In this document: in pieces, positions 11,601-23,902 of the stretch
Numbering within the stretch: the first letter of the stretch is position 1
How the letters are laid out: every line of letters starts with the position of its first letter
Source: Phallus indusiatus
Lineage: Eukaryota; Basidiomycota; Agaricomycetes; Phallales; Phallaceae
DNA length: 64,000 nucleotides
Assembly: GCA_027605045.1 (NCBI GenBank)
Contig: JAQFWX010000004.1
Location: forward strand, 434,001 to 498,000
Direction: 5' to 3'
Position numbers and translations under genes: made by a program
The notes under the pieces: generated by a model
Seen by the model: only the letters and a program-made list of their open reading frames with translations
Told to the model about the DNA's origin: nothing
Database searches by the model: none

Positions 11601-12433
11601 GAAGTATAGTGGGTATGGGATTTGGACCTAGTCCAGCACATTGAATACGTCCGACGGGGAGGCAATACATTATGCCCTACCCTAACGAATCAGAGCCCAC
11701 AGAACCAAATGAGACAAGAGGTCTATCGAGCTCTGGATTTTCCAAACTTGGTTGAATCTAGATTTTGCGCGGGGAGGATGCTGTGAAAAAGACTTGTGTT
11801 TCCTGGTACCGGTCCCAGGGACCCAGAACTCCCGCCGTGCTGCATATCGTTCTCGTTTCAGTTATGGTTGACTCACACAATATGAAAGTTTTCTGCTTAC
11901 CCAACGGTTTCCCCTATCTCCAGGAGAAGAAATAATTCCACTTACACGCGACAATGGATATAAGTAGTTTGGAAGAGTTTCTAAGAGTACGAGTCGGCAT
12001 GTGAGTAATTGTGCAAAGTGAAATTTGAATTGCATCGAAACACACCTCTAAATGGAATTGATTTTTCAACCAACTGTTGCATCATCCATTCTATACACGT
12101 GATGTCGAAATATCCAAAACAGTTGAATAACAAGTTATGGTGAAATGAACGGAGATGGATTTATCCGTCAGCACAGATTGCGTACACCGAGTTCGCGAAT
12201 GGAGAGAACCTGAAAACGACAGTCTAATTTGGTGCTTGCTCGCCGACTCCAAAAAGAATCCAACAGAGGTAAACGCGTGTGTATCTGCATCCTGCATCGT
12301 GCCAGAGTATTTGGCAAGAGACGTTGGTCGCGTCTGAATTTGCACAACTTGAAGTAATACGCTCAGTGCGGGATGTCTTGCGCCGGTGCTTCCACCTGGC
12401 AGAGCAACATTGAGCGCCTAACGAAATTTTCCT
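11601..12433. other. Intergenic upstream of EMW1/TTC27 gene
   Basis: No supported gene. A short frame beginning MDLSVSTDCVHRVREW at 12155 is protein-like for about 35 residues, then meets a GTAAAC, but I found no partner exon. The proximal promoter of the TPR gene must lie here. The stretch 10523-11079, on the other side of the decayed ATPase, is likewise empty. Confidence 0.4.
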
Positions 12434-15235
12434 ATGAGCACCGACAGCATTCAACACATACGCGATGCCGAGTTCGCATTAATCGCTGGATCTTCAACCC
12501 AAACCAACTCATTCAATGATGTAGTCCAGAACACCATCAAAGGAAACTTCAAATCTGTTCTCGAGACACACAAAAACATTATCATCACCCCATCCGATGA
12601 CTCGGCCGTGGACGAACTTGTTCAGCTCTGCGTGGGGATAAGCCTTCTACACTCGTTTATTCAGGTGAATTGGACAGGTCCTGATCTCGATTTTACACCT
12701 TCTGCACTTGTATCGACGACGGATTCGCCGGAGACTGATAAAGAGCTGAACAGTGGAGCGATCGCATCTCTCGCGTATGGAGGTGAACCAGCGTACCATC
12801 TATCATCTCATCCGATCTTTCTTCAATGGGCTCTCGACATATTCAAAAGACCGTATAAAAGTCTAATAACAGTCCCGTGGTGGCGTCTCAGAGCGGGTAT
12901 AATACACCAATACGTTCTCGACGAGCCTGCACCCTTCCCACCCTCCATTTTCGACGACCTCGACCCTCTTCTCACCACCCATCTCATAAACGAGAACCCC
13001 GATTTACTAGCCCGGTTGAATTTAGAGCAAGGTTTACTTCATCATCATTATGGAAACGACCGGATCGCTGCGCAGTTGTTTGTTAAAGCTGCACGAACGG
13101 CTGGACTTGAATACGAGTTGACCGGTGCATTAGGTCGTCGGACCAAGTTTCAGCAGTTTGATACGACTCAGCTTGTGCTTTTGGCTGTTTCGCGGGATCG
13201 AGACGATGCTAAAACGGATGCTAAAACTACGGAACCGAGTACTTCTGCTATGCCTCATACACTTGCACTAAACGACGATACACTTCTCGAGCAAACCGAG
13301 TTCACATCATCGTCTGTATCAGCTCCTACATCGACATCTACATCGACATCTCCTCTATCCCATCTTAATCCCGCAGATCAACCACCACTCCACCCACTAG
13401 ACCAATGCACCCTTCTCTCACTCTGTCTAAACATCCGCAACACCTCCCCACAACACGGTCTCACAGCTGAACAAATGCAACCTTACATCGCCCGATGCAT
13501 CTCGCATCCTCAAAACTGGTCTGTCCACACCATGGCTCTCCTTCTCCGCTCTCGTCTCGAAAGCTCGCGAACGCGCACTGTCGAACGGTCTGTTCTTCAA
13601 CTTCAGGCTTTAATCGATCAGATTCATGCGGGTGCGGATTCGAAATCGGATGAGAGTGAGGATAAGGTTGCTGCGATACAAGAGCGGTTGGAGTATATCC
13701 ATGATGTGCCTATGCCGAGTCGGTGGATGCTTGAACGGGAAGTCGCGAGACGGTATCTCTCTCTCGGTGTTTTGCGATCTGCGCTTGAAGTGTTTGAGAG
13801 ACTTGAGATGTGGGAGGACGTCGTTCGGTGTTATCAGTCTTTGGAGTACCCTGAAAAGGGGCTTGTTATCGTTAAAGAGCTCATCGAGGGGCAACGGGAA
13901 GAAGCGGATCATGTTTTGGCGAAAGCTAGAAAAGCTTCTTCGTCTCTCGTCGTTAACATCATCGACAAAACACGACTTGCGAAATTGTATTGTCTGTTAG
14001 GCGATCTCGAACCCGATCTCGCGGTAGAGCATTACACCCACGCCTGGAATCTATCTAACAAAACGTCTTCTCGAGCTGCTCGATCGTTGGGTACGATTTA
14101 TTTCACGCGAGGCGACTATGCGAATGCGCTCGAGTGGTTGCGCTATGCGGTGCAGATTAATCCGTTGTTGAGCGGTGTTTGGTTTTCGTTGGGGTGTGCT
14201 GCTGTGAAAGTTGAGAGGTGGGAGGATGCGCGAGAGGCGTTTTTGAGGGTTGTGAGTCTTGATGATGAGAATGGGGAGAGTTGGAGTAATTTGGCGAGTG
14301 TGTATTTGTCGTTGAGGGATGAAGCTGTTCGGAAGGAAAGGGAGGAGCAGCGGACGGAGCACAAGGATGATGGTGATGGTGATGATGGTGATGATATCGG
14401 TGGTGATGAACGCAGGGTCACGTCGTTTGGGTACCTAACTCTTGCGCACCGGGCTCTCCAAAATGGTCTCAAGTTTTCTTATGACAGTTGGCGGATGTGG
14501 AACAATTACATGCTTGTTTCGCTTCAAATTGGAGATGTCGTTGAGGGTATTCGGGCAGTAGGTCGGATTGCTGAAATTCGAGGGCAACGCAGTGGTGGTG
14601 GTGGAGAAAAGAGTGGCAATGCTACTACAGATTCGGATATTGTGGATATTGAGATTGTAACGCGGCTTGTTAATTCAACACTCCAAGCGGAACAGGAAGA
14701 AGATGCTGCAACGCATGGATCTCACGTTCGATTGTTGGTCGCTCTTATTGGTGATACACTCATACCTCTTATTCCTCCTTCAACATCAACCACTGGAATT
14801 GCAACTGGAACACGGGTTTTATACTCTTTGCATATCCTGCATGCACGCTTGTTGATTCATCAGAAACGATATTCGTCGGGCCTACGTGCGCACATGGACG
14901 CATACCGAGCAAGTCTCGGTGCTGAAGTTACACCTGATTTACTGGATACTGCTGCTGCAGACGCTAATGAAGGTGATGGTGATGGTGAAAGGGTCAGAGT
15001 CAGGGTGTTTGATGAAGCCGTGAGATGTGTGGTTGAGTGCGTTGAGGCGCTGAGCAAGTTTGGACGTTTAGCTGAGGAGGAAAAGGAGGAGGAGATAGAA
15101 GAGCCGAAGAAACCGAAGATGAATTGGCAATTTCAGATTCGATCTATTTTGCGTAGTTTCACGGCGCGAATGAAAGACGTCGAGGACGAGGAAGCGTTTG
15201 TGCCCAGCTGGAGACGATTGAGGGAAGTTCAGTGA
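12434..15235 (+). CDS. EMW1: TPR protein of the EMW1/TTC27 family
   Basis: A single uninterrupted 933-residue frame, notable in an intron-dense genome. The second half has tandem tetratricopeptide helices: AKLYCLLGDLEPDLAVEHYTHAW, AARSLGTIYFTRGDYANALEWLRYAVQINP, GVWFSLGCAAVKVERWEDAREAFLRVVSLD and ESWSNLASVYLSLRD follow the TPR consensus. Length and layout match yeast Emw1 (904 residues, needed for cell-wall integrity) and vertebrate TTC27. Family function is not settled at molecular level. An acidic Asp/Gly insert (about residues 640-660) and a Ser/Thr-rich linker near residue 300 are low complexity. Start chosen as the first Met of the frame, MSTDSIQHIRD. Confidence 0.88.
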   Translation: MSTDSIQHIRDAEFALIAGSSTQTNSFNDVVQNTIKGNFKSVLETHKNIIITPSDDSAVDELVQLCVGISLLHSFIQVNWTGPDLDFTPSALVSTTDSPETDKELNSGAIASLAYGGEPAYHLSSHPIFLQWALDIFKRPYKSLITVPWWRLRAGIIHQYVLDEPAPFPPSIFDDLDPLLTTHLINENPDLLARLNLEQGLLHHHYGNDRIAAQLFVKAARTAGLEYELTGALGRRTKFQQFDTTQLVLLAVSRDRDDAKTDAKTTEPSTSAMPHTLALNDDTLLEQTEFTSSSVSAPTSTSTSTSPLSHLNPADQPPLHPLDQCTLLSLCLNIRNTSPQHGLTAEQMQPYIARCISHPQNWSVHTMALLLRSRLESSRTRTVERSVLQLQALIDQIHAGADSKSDESEDKVAAIQERLEYIHDVPMPSRWMLEREVARRYLSLGVLRSALEVFERLEMWEDVVRCYQSLEYPEKGLVIVKELIEGQREEADHVLAKARKASSSLVVNIIDKTRLAKLYCLLGDLEPDLAVEHYTHAWNLSNKTSSRAARSLGTIYFTRGDYANALEWLRYAVQINPLLSGVWFSLGCAAVKVERWEDAREAFLRVVSLDDENGESWSNLASVYLSLRDEAVRKEREEQRTEHKDDGDGDDGDDIGGDERRVTSFGYLTLAHRALQNGLKFSYDSWRMWNNYMLVSLQIGDVVEGIRAVGRIAEIRGQRSGGGGEKSGNATTDSDIVDIEIVTRLVNSTLQAEQEEDAATHGSHVRLLVALIGDTLIPLIPPSTSTTGIATGTRVLYSLHILHARLLIHQKRYSSGLRAHMDAYRASLGAEVTPDLLDTAAADANEGDGDGERVRVRVFDEAVRCVVECVEALSKFGRLAEEEKEEEIEEPKKPKMNWQFQIRSILRSFTARMKDVEDEEAFVPSWRRLREVQ

Positions 15236-15524
15236 CCTTGTGTATGTATTATTGAAAATAAATGAAAAGTCTCCATGTCAACCATATGTAACAATGTAAC
15301 AATAATTAACTAAATTCATTCTATTTCCAACTGGCAAACGTGTCTCCGAGTCCTCGCTATCAAATTTCCAAAATTCCAGGGCTGCCAAATGGGACGACAC
15401 CAGATACGTGTGTAAGCGCCCGCCTCAATTTGCTCATCTTTGTTTTGCCTCCGCACATCACACACACACACTATACACCGTTCCACTCGTCATCACACTC
15501 CCTTCCCTCTCTCTCGCTTTGGCA

Positions 15525-18500
15525 ATGCCGGAGTACGTTTACGCCTTGCACGACTTTGTACCAGAACATGAAGACGAGATAAGCTTTAAAGCTGGAGACC
15601 GCATCGAAGTTGTCGAGAAAGATGACATGTACGAGGATGGATGGTGGCAGGTGATTGACAGGCATAAGCTTTGACTTTTTGATTACTTACACACACGTAC
15701 ACACACACTTTTGTTTTAGGGCCGTAATTTGTCTGGAAAGATTGGTTTATTTCCTCAGAGTTATACTTCAGCGACGCCAGCCAATGCAGCTTTCGTCCCG
15801 GATATACATACACCCAAATTACAGCCTCTCCAAGAGGAATCCGCCGAAGACGTCGCTGCTCTTGCAACCCCAGAGACCAACACATCTACTCTCCAAAGTC
15901 ACCCTCAGGTGGACAGTCCATCTTCCCCGAACAATGATAATCCTACCGGCACCAATGCCAATGGTAACACAGTCATGTCTGCAACTCTGACAGACGTACA
16001 AAGAGCTATCGAACAACTCGCTGCGAGGAGAGACACGGACGATGCTACCTCGAGGAGCTTTTCGTTCGCCAGCACGAATCATGATACAGATACAGAGTCG
16101 GAGGCTGATCATCGAGATGGCGATGAACAGCATCAATGGCACAGAGACGCTAGGAGAGCCTTGGCTGAGCGCGCACAGATGGAGAATGCGAGAAGAGAAA
16201 GAGAAGAATCAGAGGCGTTGAGAGGTCCGCTTCCTCCCCCGTTATTAGATGCTCCTGCTATTCCTATAGCAGCTGAGCTCTCTGATGAAAGCGATATGGA
16301 AGACGCCGAAGATGGTGGTGATGATCATGACGACGACGACGATAATAGAAAGCATTCTCAACACGAAAGACTTGAAACAAGCGAAACGGCTCATACGGAC
16401 GTCACTGTCGTTCCTCAATCACTTCCATCTCTTGCTGCTCCCGTTCCGGAACCAGCTCAACCAACTACACAATCCATTTTGGCGGCGCTCACATTAGAAG
16501 CTGCAGCAGCATCAGCAGCAGTAAATACCCCCGTCGAAAATGCTCAAGAAACCCTTGCATCCGCATCCATTACGCCCTCGACCTCAACCTCAACATACGT
16601 AGCAGCTAATATCCCATTACCTAAAACTCCCGCTGCTACGGCCACATTCCCCACAATCCAAACTCCTCGGTCTCAATCACCGCCACCTCCATTACCACCA
16701 CTTTCACAACCAGCGCCATCAGGTCAAATCCAGAATCTAAGCATCGAAGCACCTCTTCCTTTTAAAGGACCAATGAGTCCTTCAACAATAGCACAGACAC
16801 CTCAATCAGCCGCAACGATTACACCATTCACCGCCGGAAATTTCCCACATCCGTCTACATTCCCAGAGCAACCATCAGTGCAGCCACCTCCGCCTCCGTC
16901 TTCGTCATCGTTGACAATACCGTCACCGTCACCATTGACGGCGCAAATGCCAGAACCGCAATTCACGTCTTCTCCGACTCAGTTATCGTCCCAGCCTGTT
17001 TCTCCTTCAGCAAGAGGATCGTCGCCCGCTCCTCCGTCTGTGCAAAGTGGATTTAGACAGTTGCATCCATCCGAATGGACGGTAGATCAAGTTGTGGAGT
17101 GGCTCAAGAGTAAAGGCATGGATGAAGCGACATGTTCCAAATTCATAGGTAAACCATACAATATCTTCTTTGTGTACTGAATTTGATCTCTCTGTTTTTA
17201 GAACATGAAATAACCGGAGATGTACTTCTCGAACTGGACGGAGCGATGCTCAAAGATGAAATGGGCATAACAGCACTCGGCAAGCGTATGCGCATTCAAA
17301 ACGGGATTGTCGAGCTTAAACGCCCCGTCAGCGCGAACTTGAACAATCTAACTTCGATGCCGATACCTTTACCCATGTCTATGCAAACCACGACAATGAC
17401 GGCGTCGCCTTCGATGCCTATCATGTCTGGATCTGTGTCTGTTTCGTCGGCTTCTTCGTTCGGACACGGACATGGACAAGGAGGAGGACAACAAGGAACG
17501 GGAATGATGATGATAGGAGCGAATGGGATAATTACTCCTGCGGGTGTGCAACAGCAGCAGATGTACAACTTTAATGGGATTCCTGTTCCGATGCCTCAAC
17601 CTCCTGGTGCTGTATATGCGGGTACGAATGTGGGACAAATAACGAACGCTCAGGGGTATCCTTATCCCATTGGAAACGGGAATGGGAATGGGAATGGAAG
17701 AACGTCCAGTGTTGAGAGTCCTTTGACGGTGCCTGAGACGGGGAGTCCGTATGCTGGGAGTATTGTATCTGAGGAGTTTACTGGTAATGGGGGGCCGGGC
17801 GGTAAAGATAGTAGTGGTTTATCCGTATGTTTGATTTTAATTTTTGGTCAAGATTTTTGATGCTGATTGCTAAGTAATTTAAGAAACCGCGCCCTGCTCA
17901 TTTGAAGTTTTCACCGTCGGACGGTGCACTTGGAAATGGAGGGGGAGCGGGTATAACTATCGACTCTTCTACTCCTACGCCCGAAGACGAAGTTGATGGT
18001 AGAGACAGGGACAGAGATGGGGAAGATAAAGGTGTTCATAGCGAGGTAAGCGAACCACAATCCCTTTCTTTTTTATATCTTTCTCAAACGAAATCAGCCG
18101 GAAACACCACTCCACCACGCGATCTCCTCCAGAAGACGCAGGCTCTTTGGCCTCTCAACCGAATCAGGCGCATCGTCTTCACTAGGCAGTCGTAAATCCG
18201 GAGACAGAGACAGTAAAACCAGTGCACCCGCTACACCACGAAGCGGGAGCATTCGAATCGGAGCGAATGTGTTACACGCCGCTGGATCCGCTTTACGATC
18301 GAGATCGCCTACACCCGTTATCGGTGTCGGTGTTGGTGTAGGCCCAGGGAGCGCACGACGGAGTGGGGAGAGTACGGGTGGTGCTAGTACGACACGTGTC
18401 GGGGATGATTCGCTTGTTATTGTGTCTGGTGCGCCGTCACCGGCAACGTCGCCTTCTCATGCGTCTACTTTGGGTGTTGGGGGTGGGAGTGGGAGTCGGC

Positions 18501-21105
18501 ATGCGAAGAGTAAGAAGAGCTTTGATGGGTCGCTTGCTGGTGTGTTTGGGAGGGATAAGGATAAAGAGAAGGAGAAGGATGGGAATAGAGAGAAGGAGAG
18601 GGAGAGAGAGAAAGAGGAGAAGAAGGCGAGAGGGGCGGGTGATAGATCGAGCTTTTTTGGGAATGGGATGAGTTTGGGGAGGAGTCGGAAGCCTGCGCCG
18701 AGGTATTCTATGTACGTTGTTTTGAAAGTGGTTTGGTTTGGTTTGGTTTGGTTGTTAATTGTTAATTGTTGTCAGATATGAGGCGGAGGCGGCAGCTTCG
18801 GCGGGAACATCATTACCTGTCGACAAACACAGAAGTATATCGCGTTATATCACATCTACCATTGGATTCGGTTCGATTTCTGGAAACAGCGGGAGTGGAG
18901 GGAACACGTCAGGAGGAGGAGGAGGAGCGGGTGGGAAGAAGAAGAATTCAAGACCTGGGACGGCGCCGTCAGGAAATGGAACCGATCCGGTTCCATTTGG
19001 TGGTCAACGATCGAAAAACAACAATGCATCCTCATCTCCATCAAGAAGTCCTGTGCGAACGATCAATATACATTCATTCGGGACGACAAAAGACGACACG
19101 CATCTCGCCAGATCTTCATCTATTTCTCCTGTTTCAGCCCCAAACGCTAGTCCAGTCCTCCGCAAACGACACGTCTCGACGATCGGACCTACGTCTTCTT
19201 CATCTCCTGCGAAACCGACGTCAACGCCTTTGAATGCTAGTACTAAAGCTGATAAAGTCGATTTTCAAGTTGGATTGAGTGTGTTGGATCAGATTGGACA
19301 GCCGGATTATGCGGGGTGGTTGAAGAAGAGAGGAGAGAAGTATAATGCGTGGAAGACGAGGTATCTTGTGTTGAAAGGGCCGCATTTGTATTATTTGAAG
19401 GATGCGGATAGAATGGTTAGTTGTTTAAGCAGCTGTTTCGTTTCTCTGCGCCCATTTCATACCTGATCTTTTCTTTCTTTCTTTTTGGGAACAGGCGACG
19501 AAGATTAAAGGTTATGTTAAAGTTCAAGGATACAAGATTGTCGCCGATGAATCAGGTCCGGGCAAATATGGATTCAAGATTGTCCATGAAGACGAGCCTA
19601 CGCATTATTTCTGCAGCGATGAGTTGTTGACGGCTCGTGAATGGATGAAAGCTCTTATGAAAGCTACTATTGAGAGAGATTATTCCAGTAAGCTTTTTCT
19701 ATCACCAGACAGACTGTCCACCTCAAACATGAGTCGATATTTCTTTCTTTCTTTCTTTCTTTCTTTCTCAGAACCTGTCATATCGTCATGCAACATCCCA
19801 ACTATACCTCTCGTCGTAGCTCAAACTATGAATCCGGGACCAAGACCGCCATCACCAACAGCTCGAGACGCGACGCAACGCGCTTTACGCCGCGAGAACC
19901 CCAATCAACTCTCAACACGAGACGCCCGAGTACTAATGGGTCTACCTTCTCCCCCTGCTGTACCCATACCCAATGATGATCGTAAATCCAATGGAAATGG
20001 GAAATCCGCAGCAGATGAGGGTACGTATTTTATGGAGCAGCCGTTGTCACCACCACCGCCTCTCACGCCAAGTGCTGCTGACGAAGAAGCAACGCTTGTT
20101 AATCTTGCTTCTTCTGTTTCGGCCGGTTCTGGTTCAGCTTCCAAGAATGCTGGTGGTGTGCCTCCTCCGAAACGGCCTGCTAGGGATTCGAGGACACCTC
20201 TTGGTCCAAGAACTATAACTTCAAATTCGAGACATAGTGCCAATAATTCGGTTACTTCGACTGATAACGTAGGCTTTTTTCATTCTTCTTTCAATCCACG
20301 GCTCTAAAAAAGCTCGTACTCATCTTTTTTTCTTTTTCTTTTATTAAAATCGTTCTATCACATGTATACATCTATTCTCTTGTACAACCTCGATCTGCTT
20401 ACAAATCTCTGGGTCATGGAAACTCTCTGTGCGTCGTCCTACCGATGAAAATCGTCTTATCAATGCTCGGATAAATCTCGACCTTGCCTTCTTTTCCCTC
20501 GTTATCTCTTATCAAATCAACAACACGTTCACCCTACCACGTTTTTTTTTCCATGGGCTCCACTTGTCATTTTTCAATTGAATTCACCCGATCGTTATGA
20601 CCATTCAAATTCGCACACTATTCATTGGCCGAATTCTGCTTCTTTGCTGCTTTCATCTCTCTCCTTGTTCCCAAAAAAATATAGATCCAGGCTTCGGACC
20701 TCGAACTAGTGGAATGGGCAAACTCTGTATTACCTTCGCAATACAGAATTTCTGACATAACAGTCGATCTTTCTTCGGGACTTGTGCTCTTCCGTCTAGC
20801 GGAGAGTCTAAAAGGACGACCGAGCGAACCTCCCGTTGCGGACTCGATATTTACCGGGGAAAATAACCTTGATGGGATGTTCAAGTTATTTGACTTTTTA
20901 CTGGATAATGAAGTGTAAAGTTTTTCTTCTTAATTTGTTGTTTCAGGGATACCGTTTTTTGACTTTATGTTTTTTTTTGCATGCTCTTAGAAAAATGGGA
21001 AGTGTGAGCATTAATGATATTAAGCAAGGTCGGCGGGATAAGATTGTGCAGCTACTGAAGGCATTGAAGGCTTGGGGAGAAAAGCGGAAGACAGTCGCTC
21101 GTTAG
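15525..21105 (+). CDS. BOI-type polarity scaffold: SH3, SAM, PH and CH-like domains
   Basis: A large spliced gene. Exon 1 begins MPEYVYALHDFVPEHEDEIS and, over a short intron ending at 15720, completes an SH3 domain (DGWWQGRNLSGKIGLFPQSY). A long Ser/Pro-rich exon follows to about 17,150. Then comes a SAM domain (SEWTVDQVVEWLKSKGMDE ... LLELDGAMLKDEMGI, split by an intron at about 17,148-17,202). A PH domain lies at about 19,310-19,690 (YAGWLKKRGEKYNAWKTRYL). The last exons (20,690-21,105) read LVEWANSVLPSQYRISDITV ... FKLFDFLLDNEV, resembling a calponin-homology fold. Yeast Boi1/Boi2 have SH3-SAM-PH and act in bud-site exocytosis with Cdc42. The C-terminal CH-like part is an addition. Low-complexity regions include Gly/Asn and Lys/Glu runs. 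Internal exon edges are approximate. Confidence 0.85.
19741..19768. repeat. TTTC microsatellite in an intron of the BOI-type gene
   Basis: About seven tandem TTTC units form the polypyrimidine tract immediately before an acceptor AG of the scaffold gene. Length changes here would alter the splice signal. Confidence 0.85.
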
Positions 21106-21299
21106 ACAGATTACTACGGGGTTTTGGAGTATTGATGTATTTTCTATGACGGGTATTCTTCTTATCACTCTTTTATGCATTCTTTATTATCTTTTTTCCT
21201 CTATTTACCTTTTTTTTGCGTCTGCGGATATGGGACGAACAATAATACCTCCATTCGTTTTTGTCAATTTTTCATTTTTTTTCTTGTCATACATACATA

Positions 21300-22420
21300 T
21301 GTTGTTGTCATTTTTTATCATCCACATTTCTCGAGATGCTGTTCTATTTACTATACAGCTTATGACCCCTTCTTTCGTTACACCATGCATTAACCTTTGA
21401 TGTGTGTTTGCATATACACATATTTGTATTTTGTCTCGCAATTTATTCATATCAGACAACTTTATTTCGGTTTTTAATAGGACGTTTCATCGAGAATATA
21501 TTTTTGATCTTTTGGAATTTTTCAGACTCTGCCGATTGAGTTGAATTCGTCACGCATTGCTATTCAATTCAAAATTGACAGTTGTAAACTTGTTTCTGAA
21601 TTATTCCTTTAATAATCAGTGCTCAATGTGTGTTAGCGTTCATTGAGCATTTTGTTTTTCTTAACACGACTATGCATAAGACCTGCAACAAAACCGCCAT
21701 GAAGATATCCTTTTAATGACTTGGCAAGGCCATAAATTTAAGCTTCAATCACAGTACTTGCTATTATTCAACTCGACTGATTAAACTTCGTTCTCCTAAT
21801 CGCTGAATCGAATTCTGTGAAGCTAACAAACCTAGTCGCAATTCGATTGTGTCTACGTATGCAGTTTACAATCCTAAGACTCGGACTGGGCAAACTTCAA
21901 ACTCAGATTTGGTTCCAGATTCACCATTAGCCGTCTGTTGACATGATTGGCAAAGCCCTACTTCTTTATTATACCACAACTACACTTACGACAACCCTAA
22001 TAGCCACTCTTTATCACGATCCTTTCACGACACTAACCATGAGCATAATTGTAAGCCATTAATACATTTAACTTGTTATATCTGGTCTAATCTCGGTAGA
22101 CTATTCATAATCATTTCTACATTGGAAACACATCGGGGACCTTCGAGCCTAAAATTTCCCTGACGGGTCCAGACCTGCTCGGACCAAGAAAATTTGCGGA
22201 AATCGCGTTCGGTATTATTCTATTTTTCGTCACATGGCAGCTGGTGGTAGACCCCGCGGTTGCCCACCCAAGAGAAAAAAAAATACTATTTGTCATTCTT
22301 TCGGGAGTGGCAAGTGGTTTTTCGCTTATGTGGAATGCCGTGAGGCAACTCTGGTTAGCTTCCACTTCTTCAGCATAATCCATAGCAACATAACTAATTG
22401 TTTGCAAATCAGGGCCGATC
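21300..22420. repeat. Direct repeat, copy A
   Basis: This stretch is repeated, diverged, at 23,903-25,270. Shared landmarks in order: the block at 21,370-21,500 (CACCATGCATTAACCTTTG, then a TATACACA/TTTGTATT segment), the block at 21,840-21,930 around CTACGTATGCAGTTTACAAT, and a well-conserved 200-base block at 22,137-22,340. In the last block all three forward frames and one reverse frame are open, including a forward frame with an AT-hook-like GRPRG. I cannot tell which frame, if any, was coding. It behaves like a dead mobile or unclassified element. No terminal inverted repeats were recognised. Confidence 0.7.
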
Positions 22421-23902
22421 CTCCTCCTCCTCCTCCCGACCCCCCTGCCGGCGCAAACGCCCAACCTCCCGTTGCCTCCAACGCGCTTTTCCCTCCCGTT
22501 GCCTCCAATGTGTTTTCCCCTCCTGGCTCCAGCGTTCGTCGCCGCACCTCCCCCGCAATGGCCCTCCCCATGATAATTCGCCTACGAATTTGGACGACAC
22601 ATCAATATTTTATGATGCAGAAGACGGATACCCATTCTTGGGAGAGGGAGAGGCGAGACTAGATGACCCTGAGCCCCACACTTAACTGAGGCTCATCCCT
22701 AAACATCATTTTTTTTTGCTCTCTCAAGGTTTAACAACTGATATTAACCTTATCAACCATTTTTTTTACGACTTCTGTTTTGTACTTGTTGATTTTTACC
22801 TGTCCACTAACGTCACATGAGCACGACTTTCTCTTTACATTAATACCCAAATACTGTAGAACACCAAATTATACACCTCTTCTCCTATACAAAGATCAAT
22901 TTTTAGATATAATAAGTATAACTTTTATAAGGGCACATATTTTAACCTCAAATGAAGGAGGCGAGGTTTGACCTGAAGCTTGAGGCTTTGAGCGGCCGGA
23001 TGACCGCCCCTAGTCGCCCATGCGATGTTTGTACTCCTAAGTGCCCCCTATGACTATATGTATATACGACCGCAATTTTTCGTTTATACTCCACACAATC
23101 ATTGAACTCTGAACTAAGGTGAATTCTTCCCGAAATTTGACCTTTCCATGTGAGTCTTGTGACGCTTGTCGTCGCTTCTGTGATATTGGAGAAATGCTCG
23201 ACAAGGCCAAATCTCGTCCTGAATTCTCTCACTCATGATTCAAAATTTAGTAAGTATTTAGGACACTAAACAGAAATTCGAACTCACATCCATTTTACAG
23301 GTCCACGCTATCGTGGATGCCTCTCAACAGCAACAGGTGACATTTTGCACCGTGCAGGCTGTTCGTGATATAATTGGGGCTTGTAAACGTACAAAATTGC
23401 CCATCGGTCCCGTCGTCGAATTTTATAATTTTCGGAGCAAGGGGGAAAGGGTCCCAACCTGGATTATCCTCCATTCGACACCAGCTGATGACAAGTTAAC
23501 CAACTAGCACATGCCATTGGCTGCTTCAAGGCTCAAGCGTATCTGGACGAACTACCTCCAACTCCATCTGTTCTAAAAGAGTTGTATTTAGCGTGTGCAG
23601 AGAGGGGCTATAACAATTACTTTGATCGTATTCGACTGGCGAGCTCAGGATGTCTTCAAGATCGTCCCAAACTTGTTCCTGTGATGTCTAAAACGCCGAG
23701 ACTTAGCTTCAGGTTGCCTATTTGTCCCTCAGAGACTCTGATGGTTGTTGACACTACGCACGGTTTCAAGCTTAATTGGTTTGTTTCAGACATGTTGCCA
23801 ATGTTCCAGTCGGGTTTCCCATTTGGTACCGAATTTGTGGCTAAAGGTATTCATAAAATTTGATATGAATAATGAATAGCGTCTACAAATTCTCTTTCCA
23901 GT
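22421..23902. other. Spacer between direct repeats, with broken coding relics
   Basis: Starts with a Pro-rich stretch containing a short internal repeat (CCTCCCGTTGCCTCCAA twice, about 22,465-22,510). Frames at 23,313-23,507 (DIIGACKRTKLPIGPVVEFY) and 23,582-23,863 (LYLACAERGYNNYFDRIRLA) look like pieces of one former protein on the + strand separated by a stop and a frame change around 23,505-23,560. I do not recognise the family. Confidence 0.5.

Noticed and set aside
22234..22662. AT-hook-like MAAGGRPRGCPPKRKK frame as a transposase start
   Set aside because: The GRPRG core is suggestive, but no zinc finger or DDE region follows in any frame.
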